Positions 24,268 to 32,915 of a DNA stretch of 64,000 nucleotides are shown in pieces. A model generated the notes under the pieces. That model had not been told where the DNA came from. It worked only from the letters and a program-made list of their open reading frames with translations, and ran no database searches. The stretch is from Mycolicibacterium duvalii. GTDB lineage: Bacteria; Actinomycetota; Actinomycetes; Mycobacteriales; Mycobacteriaceae. How positions within the stretch are numbered: position 1 is the first letter of the stretch; every line of letters begins with the position of its first letter. The DNA lies in contig NZ_AP022563.1 of NCBI RefSeq assembly GCF_010726645.1, forward strand, positions 2,604,001 to 2,668,000, given 5' to 3'. Position numbers and translations under genes: made by a program.

Positions 24268-25901
24268 GACCGGCCCGCCAGGGAACCACGCTGCACGGCT
24301 TGGTCTTTGGCCCAGCGGTAGTCGGCCTTGCCGTTGCCGAGCCGGCGCACCTGCCCGACGAAGACGAGTTCCTTGGGCGCCTTGTAGCGGGCCAACTGCT
24401 GGTGGCACAACTCCAGCAGCGATGCCTCGCTCGGCACGGCCCCGCCGCGGGGCGCGACGATCGCCACCAGTTCCTCGCCCCAGCGCTCGCTCGGCCTGCT
24501 GACCACCAGCGCGTCGACGACGTCGGGATGGGCTCGCAGCACTTCCTCGACCTCTTCGACGAACACCTTCTCCCCGCCGGTGTTGACCACCAGCGAATCC
24601 CGGCCGAACAGCCGCAGCGTGCCATCGCCCTCCAGCGAGCCGCGGTCCCCCGAGATCACCACCCGGCGGCCGTCGACCTCCGGGAAGGTCCGCAGGGTTG
24701 CTTCGGCATCGTCGAAGTAGCCCAACGGAATCCGCCCCTCGCGCGCCACCCAGCCGACCTCGGTCTCGCCGGGGGCGACGAAGCGGGTGCGGTCCTCCGA
24801 CAGCAGCACGACCCCGTCGCGTCGTTCGAAGGTGTCCTTGCGGTCACCGTTCTGGCTACGCCCGAACGCCATGTTGCCGGTCTCCGAGGACCCGTAGCCG
24901 TTGATCAGCGTGATCTGCGGCAGCAGTTCCAGTAGCGCGTCCTGGTGGCGCTGATTGGTCGCCGCTCCGCCGGTGCCGATTGCGAACAGCGACGACAGGT
25001 CGTAACGATGCCGCCGCAGCTCGTCGATCAGCGGGCCGGCGTAGGCGTCGCCGACCATCGTCATCAGGCCGACCTTCTCTGTCTCAGCGGTCCGCAGCAC
25101 CGCGGCCGGGTCGAGGGTCGTCTTGTCGTAGAGGATCACGGTCTGTCCGTTGAGCAGCGCCGCGAACGCCGTCCACATGCCGGCGGCGTGCATCAGCGGC
25201 GAGACTGCGAACCATGGGGGGCCGGCGTGGGCGACCTTGTCGTGGATCTCGGTGGCGGACTCGTGGTCGGCGCCGTTCATGGAGATCACGTAGGTGTCGG
25301 CCTGCCGCCACATCACGCCCTTGGGCCGGCCGGTGGTCCCGCCGGTGCAGATCATCATCACGTCGTCGGGAGAGGGGGTGATGTCCTGGTCGGCGTCACC
25401 CGCGGCCAGCGCCTCGTCCAGAGGCACGGCGCCCGCGGGCTGCGGCTCCGATTCTTCCGGCTCTGCCCCGTCGTCGATCGAGATCACCAGCTCCACACCG
25501 GCGCCGCGCAGCACGTCGGCGAACTTCGCGCCCAGAGACCGGTGGCAGATCACCGCCCGCGGCTTCAGATACGCCAGGAGGTCCTCGACCTCACGGGGCG
25601 TGTAGTGGAAGTTCACGTTGACCGGGACGGCGCGCGCCTTCAGCGTTCCGATCACCATGTCGGGATAGAGATCGTTGTGCATGATCAGCGCGACGCGATC
25701 CTGCCCGCACTCCCAGCGCTGCAGCTCACTGCGTTCGCGCTGAATGCCGATTCCGTTGCCGGCCAGAAAGTTCGCGAGCCGACGGGTACGGTCGGCGGTC
25801 TGCGCGTAGGTGCTCCTGCGGTCACCGCAGACCGTCATCACCCGGTCGGGTACCGCGGCGGCGATGGCGTCGAGGACACCGCCGATGGTCCACTCTGGCA
25901 T
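24264..25901 (-). CDS. Acyl-CoA synthetase, FadD19-like
   Basis: 545 residues. P-loop CTGGTTGRPKG, NGYGSSETGN, and C-terminal GNGKADYRWAKDQ with the catalytic lysine. Like the ligase at 6737-8389 it has an ERSELxxxExGQD insertion after residue 50 and the ADYRWA ending, so the two are probably paralogues for different acids of the same pathway. It is the third gene of the seven-gene minus operon, between two amidohydrolase-like genes, overlapping one by 4 bp (ATGA) and 2 bp from the other. The open frame continues upstream into the amidohydrolase region only as a shadow. Confidence 0.88.
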   Translation of the reverse strand: MPEWTIGGVLDAIAAAVPDRVMTVCGDRRSTYAQTADRTRRLANFLAGNGIGIQRERSELQRWECGQDRVALIMHNDLYPDMVIGTLKARAVPVNVNFHYTPREVEDLLAYLKPRAVICHRSLGAKFADVLRGAGVELVISIDDGAEPEESEPQPAGAVPLDEALAAGDADQDITPSPDDVMMICTGGTTGRPKGVMWRQADTYVISMNGADHESATEIHDKVAHAGPPWFAVSPLMHAAGMWTAFAALLNGQTVILYDKTTLDPAAVLRTAETEKVGLMTMVGDAYAGPLIDELRRHRYDLSSLFAIGTGGAATNQRHQDALLELLPQITLINGYGSSETGNMAFGRSQNGDRKDTFERRDGVVLLSEDRTRFVAPGETEVGWVAREGRIPLGYFDDAEATLRTFPEVDGRRVVISGDRGSLEGDGTLRLFGRDSLVVNTGGEKVFVEEVEEVLRAHPDVVDALVVSRPSERWGEELVAIVAPRGGAVPSEASLLELCHQQLARYKAPKELVFVGQVRRLGNGKADYRWAKDQAVQRGSLAGRS

Positions 25902-25903
25902 GA

Positions 25904-27124
25904 CTACGCGGTGACCGTCACGTCGACACCGAGCAGATCGAGTGCGTTGTCGCGCATCACCTTCCGGGTGTCCTCGGCGCTGAACTCCGGGAACTGCGGG
26001 ATGTCGGCGGTGAACGTCATCGGATCCGCCAGGCCCTCGCCGTGCGGCCAGTCCGAACCGAAGAGGATGCGCTCCACACCGATGGTCTCGGCGAGGAGTT
26101 TGACGTCGTCCTCGTAGTATGGCGCGATCCACACGTTGTTCCGCAGCTGCTCCACAGGGTCTTCCTTGTAGTGGTACGGCGCGGTGTTGGCCGACTTCTT
26201 GAGCCGCTTGATCAACCGGTAGACGAAGTAGGACCCGTTCTCGATGCTGGCCACCTTGAGCTTGGGGTGCCGGGTGAACACCTGATGGACGATCATCGAT
26301 GCCAGGGAATCGTGGATGGCGCGGTCGTCCATGATCACCATGTCGAGCGGATCCCGCTTGCCGAAACCCTTGAACACACCGCTGCCGCCCCACAGCGCGG
26401 GGATCGCCATGTAGCCGGAGTCCGACAGGTGGAACACCACCGGGACGCCGGCCTCGGCCAGCCGTGCCCACACGGGGTCGTGCACCGGGTCGCCCAGCGA
26501 GCGCGGACGCACCAGACCGGGCACCGGCGCAGGACGCACACAGACGATCTTGGCGCCGCGGCTGAGCACGAATTCGACTTCCTGCACGGCCTTTTCCGGA
26601 TCGGCCAGCGAGATGATCGGCGCGGAGACGATCCGGCCGTCGGGACGGTGGAATCCCCAGTCCTCGTCCAACCACAGGTTGAAGGCGTGCATCGCCACCA
26701 TGGTTGCCTCGATGTCGTGCTTGAGACCTTCCTCCACCCCGCAGGCGAAAGTCGGCAGCATGAACACCGTCTCGAGGTTCTGCTTGTCGAGGATCGTCAC
26801 GCGAGCGTCGCGATTCTGGTATTCGGGGTGATCGGCGAGCCGGTCGACCTTCATCAGCGACGCGGGGTCGACCCCCTCGGGGATCTCGCCGCGGAACAAC
26901 AGATCCAGACAGCCGGGTTCGATGATCGGGTCGAACGACGGGTTCGGAATGAAATGGTTGACCACGCCGCCGAACACTGCCAAGGTCCGCTTGCCGTCCT
27001 GCACCATCTGCACGCCGCGGCTGCGGAACTCCTTGGGCTGATGCCGGGTGAACGCGTCGAGCGGTTCGTAGTAGTGGTTGTCGACGTCGATCGCGCGGTA
27101 GTCCAAGGGCTGCGGAGCGTTCAT
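25904..27124 (-). CDS. Amidohydrolase 2-family (TIM-barrel) hydrolase/decarboxylase
   Basis: About 406 residues. N-terminal AIDVDNHYYEP is the family's first metal strand in its DxDxH form, VVFHLSDSGYM lies mid-barrel, and LFGSDWPHGEG carries the C-terminal aspartate. It is longer and better conserved than its neighbour at 23419. Related proteins in mycobacterial lipid and steroid clusters have no agreed reaction. Its ATG overlaps the crotonase stop (ATGA), which puts it second in the operon. Confidence 0.83.
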   Translation of the reverse strand: MNAPQPLDYRAIDVDNHYYEPLDAFTRHQPKEFRSRGVQMVQDGKRTLAVFGGVVNHFIPNPSFDPIIEPGCLDLLFRGEIPEGVDPASLMKVDRLADHPEYQNRDARVTILDKQNLETVFMLPTFACGVEEGLKHDIEATMVAMHAFNLWLDEDWGFHRPDGRIVSAPIISLADPEKAVQEVEFVLSRGAKIVCVRPAPVPGLVRPRSLGDPVHDPVWARLAEAGVPVVFHLSDSGYMAIPALWGGSGVFKGFGKRDPLDMVIMDDRAIHDSLASMIVHQVFTRHPKLKVASIENGSYFVYRLIKRLKKSANTAPYHYKEDPVEQLRNNVWIAPYYEDDVKLLAETIGVERILFGSDWPHGEGLADPMTFTADIPQFPEFSAEDTRKVMRDNALDLLGVDVTVTA

Positions 27125-27984
27125 GACGCGTCCTCCTTCTCCAGTTCCATGGGGCCGAAGTGGGGCTGTCTCTTCTCGAAGAAGGCCGTGATGCCTTCGA
27201 TGAAGTCGGGCCGCTGCATCGACTCGTGCATCAGTGTCTCCGCCCGGGCACTGGTGTCGTGCACGTTTCGCAGAGCGTCGCCATAGATCTGACGTTTGAT
27301 CACGGCCAATGCGCTGGGTGCGCAGTGCGCGGCCATGTCCTCGGCGTAGGCCAACGCCCGCGGCAACAGTTCCTCGGGCGCGACGACCTCCTTGACCAGC
27401 CCGAGCTCTTTGGCCTCGTCGGCATAGAAGGTGCGGCCGGACAACAACAGGTCCAGCGCGGCGCCCCAGCCCACCACCCGGGGCAGGATCCAGGAGATGC
27501 CGTACTCGGCGATCAAGCCGCGCCGCGAGAACGCCGTGGTGAACTTCGCGCCGGCCGCGGCGAAACGGATGTCGCACATCAGCGCCTGGGTCAGGCCGAT
27601 GCCCGCGCACGCCCCGTTGATCGCGGCGACGACGGGTTTGTGCAGCTCGGTCACGAAGTGCGGATGACGTTCGCCGACCAACTGGGTGACATCGGTATCC
27701 GCTGCGGAGGCACTCACACTGCCGATGCCGTCGAGATCACCCATGTCGGCGCCGGCGCAGAACGCCCGCCCGGCGCCGGTCAGCACGATCACCCGCACCG
27801 CCGGATCGGCTTCGGCGCGGTCGATGCACCGGTAGAACGCGCCGGCCAGACCCCCGCCCCAGGCGTTCATCCGTTCGGGACGATTCAGCGTCAGCACCGC
27901 CACCCCGGTGTCATGCACTTCGTAGCGCACCGGCTGGTCGCCCGGGGCCGCACCGGGTGCGGCGACGCGTTCGGCTGCACTCAC
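27121..27984 (-). CDS. Enoyl-CoA hydratase/isomerase (crotonase family)
   Basis: About 287 residues. Crotonase hallmarks: LTLNRPERMNAWGG, the oxyanion segments GRAFCAGADMG and NGACAGIGLT, and SRRGLIAEYG near the expected acid/base positions. Probably hydrates the enoyl-CoA made by the downstream dehydrogenase pair. GTG 27984 has GAGGAGG eight bases upstream and is preferred over the GTG at 28026, which would overlap the operator-like site at 28018-28034. First gene of the seven-gene operon. Confidence 0.87.
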   Translation of the reverse strand: MSAAERVAAPGAAPGDQPVRYEVHDTGVAVLTLNRPERMNAWGGGLAGAFYRCIDRAEADPAVRVIVLTGAGRAFCAGADMGDLDGIGSVSASAADTDVTQLVGERHPHFVTELHKPVVAAINGACAGIGLTQALMCDIRFAAAGAKFTTAFSRRGLIAEYGISWILPRVVGWGAALDLLLSGRTFYADEAKELGLVKEVVAPEELLPRALAYAEDMAAHCAPSALAVIKRQIYGDALRNVHDTSARAETLMHESMQRPDFIEGITAFFEKRQPHFGPMELEKEDAS

Positions 27985-28017
27985 GCCGATGCCCTCCTCA
28001 GCTCGATAGATGCTCAT

Positions 28018-28034
28018 ACTGTACACCTATCGGT
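28018..28034 (-). promoter_or_regulatory. Degenerate operator O6 / operon promoter
   Basis: ACTGTACACCTATCGGT matches the regulon consensus at 10 of 14 arm positions, with a perfect left half. Read on the minus strand the left half gives TACAGT, a -10 box with a start near 28011, 27 bases before the crotonase GTG at 27984. This is the only candidate promoter seen for the seven-gene operon. Confidence 0.5.
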
Positions 28035-28190
28035 AGTGGCTTCCGCAATGCCGGCGAGCTGCCGTCCCGGCGATCTCGCGGTGGGCGTTCATGATCGGAA
28101 TCGGCTGCCGCGCCGACGCTCCGACGCTCCCCGCGGGGTGGTGCAGGTGGTCGCCGGGCACTGCTCGCCGCGCGCCACTCACGCTGGTGG

Positions 28191-28988
28191 CTAGGTGAAG
28201 TCGCTCCCGCCGTCGACATTGACGTTGGCCCCCGTCATGTAGGAGTTGCGGCGCGAAGCCAGGAACGCGACCACGGGCCCGACCTCACTGGGCAGTCCGG
28301 CCCGCGGCAGGTGTGCCGGGTGGCCGAAGTGTTCGTCGATCGCCCGCATCAACGCGTACGGGTCGTCGCCGTCCACCCCGACCGACGCCGCCCACCCCCG
28401 CAGCGCCTCGGACGCCACACTGCCCGGCGACACCACATTGACCAGGATCTCGTCCGGCGCCAGCAGCAGCGACAGGTTCTTGGAGATGCTGGTGACCATC
28501 GCCTTGGCCGCGGTGTAGGCCGGCAGAATCGTGCTCTGCCGCTGCGTCGAGTGCGCTGAGAAGTTCACGATGCGCGCCCATTCCGCGGCGCGCAGCAACG
28601 GCAGCGCGGCGCGCACGCAGTGCACCATGCCCATCGCGCCTTCGTCGACGGCCTGCCGCCAGTCGGCGTCGCTCAGTTCGTCGAAGGTGCCCCGCACCGT
28701 CGGCCCGACCGCGTTGATCAGGATGTTGAGCTGACCGCCCCACCGATCGGAGATCTCGGCGAAGGCCCGCTCGACCTGTCCCTGGTCGACCGTGTCGGCG
28801 ATCAGACCGACCGCGTCGGGACTTCCGCGGTCGCGCAGGTCGGCGGCGGCGCGGTCCAGAGCCTGCCGGGTCCGACCGATCACCGCGACCCGTGCGCCGT
28901 CCTCGGCCAGACATCGCGCCGAGGCCAGACCCATGCCTCCGCCGCCTCCGACGACCACGGCGGTGGAGTCGCGCAGCCCTAGGTCCAC
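28191..28988 (-). CDS. Short-chain dehydrogenase/reductase
   Basis: 265 residues. NAD motif GGGGGMGLA, NxxG-like INAVGPT, and catalytic S...YTAAK (NFSAHSTQ then YTAAKAM). Unlike most SDRs the Rossmann loop is all glycine (GGGGGMG). Starts with GTG 28988, 4 bp from the crotonase stop at 28993, so it is in an operon with that gene, read from O7. It would act as a 3-hydroxyacyl-CoA dehydrogenase or ring-hydroxyl dehydrogenase; the sequence does not decide. Confidence 0.85.
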   Translation of the reverse strand: MDLGLRDSTAVVVGGGGGMGLASARCLAEDGARVAVIGRTRQALDRAAADLRDRGSPDAVGLIADTVDQGQVERAFAEISDRWGGQLNILINAVGPTVRGTFDELSDADWRQAVDEGAMGMVHCVRAALPLLRAAEWARIVNFSAHSTQRQSTILPAYTAAKAMVTSISKNLSLLLAPDEILVNVVSPGSVASEALRGWAASVGVDGDDPYALMRAIDEHFGHPAHLPRAGLPSEVGPVVAFLASRRNSYMTGANVNVDGGSDFT

Positions 28989-28992
28989 GCGC

Positions 28993-29754
28993 TCAGGTGC
29001 CGGTCCAATTGGGTTGGCGCTTCTCGGCGAACGCCGTGGCCCCCTCCATCGCGTCCTTCGACGAGAAGACCGGGAAGACGATCTCCCCCTGCTTCTTCCA
29101 CATCTCGTCCTGGCTCCAGTCCGCGGATTTCATGATGACCTCTTTGGTGGCCGCGATCGCCAGCGGGCCGTTGGCGGTGATCCGCTCGGCCAGCTTCAAC
29201 GCACCGTCGAGGGCCTCGCCGGGTTCGGTCAGCACGTTGACGAAGCCCCATGCAGAGGCTTCCTCGGCGGTGAAGCTGTCGCCGGTCAGGGCGAGCTCGA
29301 GGGCTTTCTGGTATGGGATGCGCTTCTGCAGCCGCAGCAGCCCACCGCCGGCGGCGACCAGTCCGCGCTTGACCTCCGGGATGCCGAACTTCGCGTTCTT
29401 CGCGGCCACGATGAGGTCGGTGGCCAGCACGATCTCGGTACCGCCGGCCAGGGCATACCCTTCCACCGCGGCGATCACCGGCTTGCGGGGCGGACGTTCG
29501 GTGAACCCGATCCCACGCCCCTCGATGGCGGGCACCTCACCGGCCATGAACGCCTTGAGGTCCATGCCGGCGCAGAAGTTCCCGCCGGCGCCGGTGATGA
29601 TCGCGACCGACAGGTCGGGCGACTCGTCGAGTTCGTCCATCGCGTCGGCCAGTCCCTGCGCCACCGCCAGGTTGAACGCGTTGCGCGCCTCGGGACGGTT
29701 GATCGTGATGATCAGGACCCGTCCCCGCCGTTCCCGGAGAACTTCGTCAGCCAC
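28993..29754 (-). CDS. Enoyl-CoA hydratase (crotonase family)
   Basis: 253 residues, close to the standard single-domain crotonase: ITINRPEARNAFN, GAGGNFCAGMDLKAF, EGYALAGGTE and FGIPEVKRGLVAAGG, with catalytic glutamates expected around the last two. C-terminal AFAEKRQPNWTG is typical of EchA proteins. GTG 29754 is preceded by AAAGGG. It is divergent from the TetR gene at 30016, with operator O7 between them. Confidence 0.88.
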   Translation of the reverse strand: MADEVLRERRGRVLIITINRPEARNAFNLAVAQGLADAMDELDESPDLSVAIITGAGGNFCAGMDLKAFMAGEVPAIEGRGIGFTERPPRKPVIAAVEGYALAGGTEIVLATDLIVAAKNAKFGIPEVKRGLVAAGGGLLRLQKRIPYQKALELALTGDSFTAEEASAWGFVNVLTEPGEALDGALKLAERITANGPLAIAATKEVIMKSADWSQDEMWKKQGEIVFPVFSSKDAMEGATAFAEKRQPNWTGT

Positions 29755-29803
29755 TCGGTCTGCCCTTTCGCTCGGATGTCGCAGATAACCGCTGGAAAAG
29801 CTT

Positions 29804-29820
29804 ACTATAGGACTTACAGT
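29804..29820. promoter_or_regulatory. Shared operator O7 upstream of the regulon's TetR gene
   Basis: ACTATAGGACTTACAGT matches the consensus arms at 12 of 14 positions. The minus strand has TATAGT (29809-29804) as -10 for the crotonase-SDR operon. The plus strand has TACAGT (29815-29820), which would give tetR a leader of about 190 bases. Its position supports autoregulation by this TetR. Confidence 0.75.
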
Positions 29821-30015
29821 AACCAGGCGAAACGGTGCCGGAGGGGCCGGTCCGGCGCACCGCGGTAAGGTCGGGCCTTCGGCAACCCGGCAACGAGAAC
29901 GCAAAGGCGCAGTTCAGGCTACCGCTGCCGGCGGGTCCCCGCCAGACCCGTCCGGCCAGGCGACCGCCGGGCCGCCGCCCCGCGCGAACGTCGAGACGAT
30001 GGAGGTGTCTTTCCA

Positions 30016-30765
30016 GTGGCAAAGCAGGCGACTGCGGAAAAGCGGCAACGGCGCGAACGCGGGTCCATCAATCCCGACGACATCATCAAGGGCGCGTTCG
30101 AACTCGCCGAAGAGGTCGGCATCGACAACCTGAGCATGCCGCTGCTGGGCAAGCACCTCGGTGTCGGCGTCACCAGCATCTACTGGTACTTCCGCAAGAA
30201 GGACGATCTGCTCAACGCGATGACCGACCGCGCCCTGCGTGAGTACGCGCGGTTCGCGACGCCCTACGTCGATGCCCAGGACTGGCGCGACACGCTGGCC
30301 GGCCACGCCCGCACCATGCGGGAGACCTTCACGGGCAGCCCGATCCTGTGCGACCTGATCCTGATCCGGTCCGCGCTGAGCCCGCGGGCCGCCAAACTCG
30401 GCGTGCAGGAGGTCGAAAGCGCGGTCCGCAGCCTGGTGGAGGCGGGCCTGACGCCCGAACAGGCCTTCGACACCTATTCGGCGATGTCGCTGCACGTGCG
30501 GGGTTCGGTGGTGCTGCGCCGGCTGCGGGAGAAGAACCTCGCAGCCAACGAGGGTCCCGGTGACATCGACGACTCGCTGTCATTCGACCCGGACAGCGCC
30601 CCGCTGCTGGCGTCGATCACCGCGCAGGGCCATCACCTCAGCGGATCCGACGACCGCAACTTCGAATACGGCCTGGAGTGCATCCTCGAGCATGCCGCAC
30701 GCATGATCGGGGAGAACTCCAAGGCAGGGCGCAAGCCGACGAAGAACTCCGCCCGCGAGCGCTGA
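30016..30765 (+). CDS. TetR-family regulator, proposed master repressor of the 4.6-32 kb regulon
   Basis: 249 residues with a basic N-terminal tail (KQATAEKRQRRER) before the HTH: IIKGAFELAEEVGIDNLSM then GKHLGVGVTSIYWYFRKKD (about residues 20-65). The C-terminal domain is large, with a helical effector pocket and a basic tail (GRKPTKNSARER). GTG 30016 follows GGAGGTG by eight bases. It is the only TetR within the set of operons carrying the ACTGTAA-N3-TTACAGT repeat and has one such site in its own upstream region, so it is the best candidate for binding them. The effector, perhaps a CoA ester, is unknown. It is not recognisable as KstR or KstR2. Confidence 0.85.
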   Translation: MAKQATAEKRQRRERGSINPDDIIKGAFELAEEVGIDNLSMPLLGKHLGVGVTSIYWYFRKKDDLLNAMTDRALREYARFATPYVDAQDWRDTLAGHARTMRETFTGSPILCDLILIRSALSPRAAKLGVQEVESAVRSLVEAGLTPEQAFDTYSAMSLHVRGSVVLRRLREKNLAANEGPGDIDDSLSFDPDSAPLLASITAQGHHLSGSDDRNFEYGLECILEHAARMIGENSKAGRKPTKNSARER

Positions 30766-30789
30766 CCTGACGGCGCCGAGAGTCGCGCC

Positions 30790-31965
30790 TCAGACCTCGA
30801 CGACGACGCCGCCGCCCTGGCCGCCGCCCGCACACATAGCGGCCACGCCGATGCCGCCGCCGCGCCGCGCCAGCTCGTAGATCAGCGTGGTGACCATGCG
30901 CGCTCCGGAAGCAGCGATGGGGTGCCCGAGGCTGCAGCCGCTGCCGGAGAAGTTCACCAGTTCCTCGTCGATGCCGTACTCCTTGCACGCCGCGATCGGC
31001 ACCGACGCGAACGCCTCGTTGATCTCCCACAACGTGATGTCGGAGGGCTTCAGGCCGGCCCGGTCGAGCACCTTGCCGATCACCTTCACACCACCCAGAC
31101 CCGTGTCACGGGGATCCACACCCACCGACCCCCAGGCCCGGACCTTGGCCATCACGTTCAGCCCGTTGGCGGCGGCGTAGTCGGCCTCGACGAGCGCGAC
31201 CCCGGCCGCGGCGTCGTTGGTGCCGCTGCTGTTACCGGCGGTGATGGAGAAGCCCTCGATCTCGGGATGCAACACCTTCAGCCCGGCCAGCTTCTCGACC
31301 GTCGTGTCACGGCGCGGATGCTCGTCCACGCTGAAATCGACCACCGAACCGTCGAACTGGGTGACCTTCAGCGGGACGATCTCGTCGGCGAACTTTCCGG
31401 CGTCGATCGCGGCGATGGCGCGCTGGTGCGACCGCGCGGCCCAGGCGTCCATCTCCTCTCGCGAGATGCCGGCCGACTGGGCGGTGTTCCAGCCCACGGT
31501 GATCGACATGTCCCTGGTCGGGGCCTCGGGCGTCTCGACGTGCGTGGGCGGCATCCACCGCTCTTCGAACTTCAGTTCGGGGCCCGGGATGCGCCAATTG
31601 ACCAGCGGGGTCATCGACAGCGACTGCACTCCGCCGGCGATCAGCACCCGCTCCATCCCGGAGCCGATCTGCGCCGCCGCGTTGCCGATCGCGGTCAGGC
31701 TGCCGGCGCAGTGCCGGTTCACCGACTGGCCCGGAACATGCTTCAAGCCCGTGGCATCGGCGGCGTAGCGCGCGAGATCGCCACCGCCGTAATGTGATTC
31801 GGCGAAGATGATGTCGTCGATCTCAGCCGGGTCGACTCCCGAGCGACGGACGATCTCGGGCAGCACCGTGGTGATGAGCGTCTCGGGCGGCGTGTTGACC
31901 AGGGTGCCCTTGAAGGAGCGGCCGATGGCCGTGCGGGCGGCACCGACGATGACGGGTGTTGACAT
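30790..31965 (-). CDS. Acetyl-CoA acetyltransferase (thiolase, FadA-type)
   Basis: 391 residues, full-length thiolase. Nucleophile VNRHCAGSLT, active-site INEAFA, GHPIAASG and C-terminal CAGGGQGGG are all present. It would cleave 3-oxoacyl-CoA with CoA, or run in reverse. Convergent with tetR (24-bp gap) and apparently single, with a weak regulon-like site at 32013-32029. Confidence 0.93.
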   Translation of the reverse strand: MSTPVIVGAARTAIGRSFKGTLVNTPPETLITTVLPEIVRRSGVDPAEIDDIIFAESHYGGGDLARYAADATGLKHVPGQSVNRHCAGSLTAIGNAAAQIGSGMERVLIAGGVQSLSMTPLVNWRIPGPELKFEERWMPPTHVETPEAPTRDMSITVGWNTAQSAGISREEMDAWAARSHQRAIAAIDAGKFADEIVPLKVTQFDGSVVDFSVDEHPRRDTTVEKLAGLKVLHPEIEGFSITAGNSSGTNDAAAGVALVEADYAAANGLNVMAKVRAWGSVGVDPRDTGLGGVKVIGKVLDRAGLKPSDITLWEINEAFASVPIAACKEYGIDEELVNFSGSGCSLGHPIAASGARMVTTLIYELARRGGGIGVAAMCAGGGQGGGVVVEV

Positions 31966-32012
31966 GGTTTCGACCTCGATTTCGCAGACAGACCGTTACA
32001 AAACTAGCAGAA

Positions 32013-32029
32013 GGTGTAGCGCTGACAGT
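32013..32029. promoter_or_regulatory. Weak operator-like sequence O8 upstream of thiolase
   Basis: GGTGTAGCGCTGACAGT matches the regulon consensus at 10 of 14 arm positions (right arm 6 of 7). It lies 48 bp upstream of the thiolase start, between it and the next crotonase stop. The outward -10 on the minus strand is poor, so this is only a candidate. Confidence 0.3.
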
Positions 32030-32042
32030 AGGGTGAGCCAGC

Positions 32043-32915
32043 TCACTCCGGCTCGGCGACGAAGAAGTGCTCGTCACGCAGCCGGAACGCCTCCCTGGTC
32101 CCGACCTGCGCCCGGGTCTTGACGAAGTTGAATTCCCCCGGCGCGAACTGCAGGTTCGTCCCGTAGGCGTGGAAGAGGTAGCTGGCCACCTCTTCGCCCT
32201 GATACACCTGGCTCTGTTCGACCAACCGGAACGCCTCCTTGGCGATGACCACGCCGTCGGCCGGCATCTTGGCCGCTTTCTCGGCCCAGTACCGGGCGCG
32301 GGCCGGCACCGCCGCCGCGTCGCAGGTGTCGGTGAAGACGCCGACGTGCTCGACGTCGGCCGCGGTGATGATGTCGCCGGTGAGCAACAGTCGCCGCGCC
32401 AACACAGGACCCAGCCGGTGGAAGAACATGTGCAGGCTGCCCAGCGCCGGACCCAGGAAGCGGGTGGCCGGCATACCGATGCGGGTGTCGCGTCCGATCA
32501 CCGAGATATCGGTCATCAACGCCATCTCGAACCCGCCGCCGAGAGCGTAACCGCTGATCTCGCCGACCGTGACCTTCGGAAAGCCCATCAGGTTGTGGTA
32601 GAAGCCGAAGGTCTTGCGGTCCACGGTGAGTCGGCGGCGCTGGCTGGGCCGACGCTTGGCTTGCTCGGACTCTTTACTCCCGTACCAGCCGTACGCGTTG
32701 TTCATGTCCGCCCCAGTGCTGAACACGCCTTCGGCGCCACGCAGCAGCACCACGGTCAGGTCGTCGTCCTCGGCGACGTCGTCGAGATACCGCGCCAGCT
32801 GATCGCGCATCGCCGCGTCGTAGGAGTTGCGCTGTTTGGGGTTGTTCAGCGTGATGGTCGCGATCCGCGTGTCGTGGTCGACGTCGAAGAGGACGCGGTC
32901 GTCGGTGGTGGTCAT
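32043..32915 (-). CDS. Enoyl-CoA hydratase/isomerase-like protein
   Basis: About 290 residues, slightly long for the family owing to an insertion rich in basic residues (SKESEQAKRRPSQRRR) after the first oxyanion strand GVFSTGADMNN. The second oxyanion element is SGYALGGGFE. ATG 32915 overlaps the GntR stop (ATGA) and has AGGA six bases upstream; the in-frame ATG 32921 is less well placed. It is co-transcribed with the GntR gene, unlike the three crotonases on the other side of the divergent promoter. Confidence 0.83.
   Translation of the reverse strand: MTTTDDRVLFDVDHDTRIATITLNNPKQRNSYDAAMRDQLARYLDDVAEDDDLTVVLLRGAEGVFSTGADMNNAYGWYGSKESEQAKRRPSQRRRLTVDRKTFGFYHNLMGFPKVTVGEISGYALGGGFEMALMTDISVIGRDTRIGMPATRFLGPALGSLHMFFHRLGPVLARRLLLTGDIITAADVEHVGVFTDTCDAAAVPARARYWAEKAAKMPADGVVIAKEAFRLVEQSQVYQGEEVASYLFHAYGTNLQFAPGEFNFVKTRAQVGTREAFRLRDEHFFVAEPE

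Noticed and set aside
31986..32002. A GTTACAAA half-site upstream of the thiolase as a regulon operator
   Set aside because: The left arm matches only three of seven positions; the candidate at 32013 is better.
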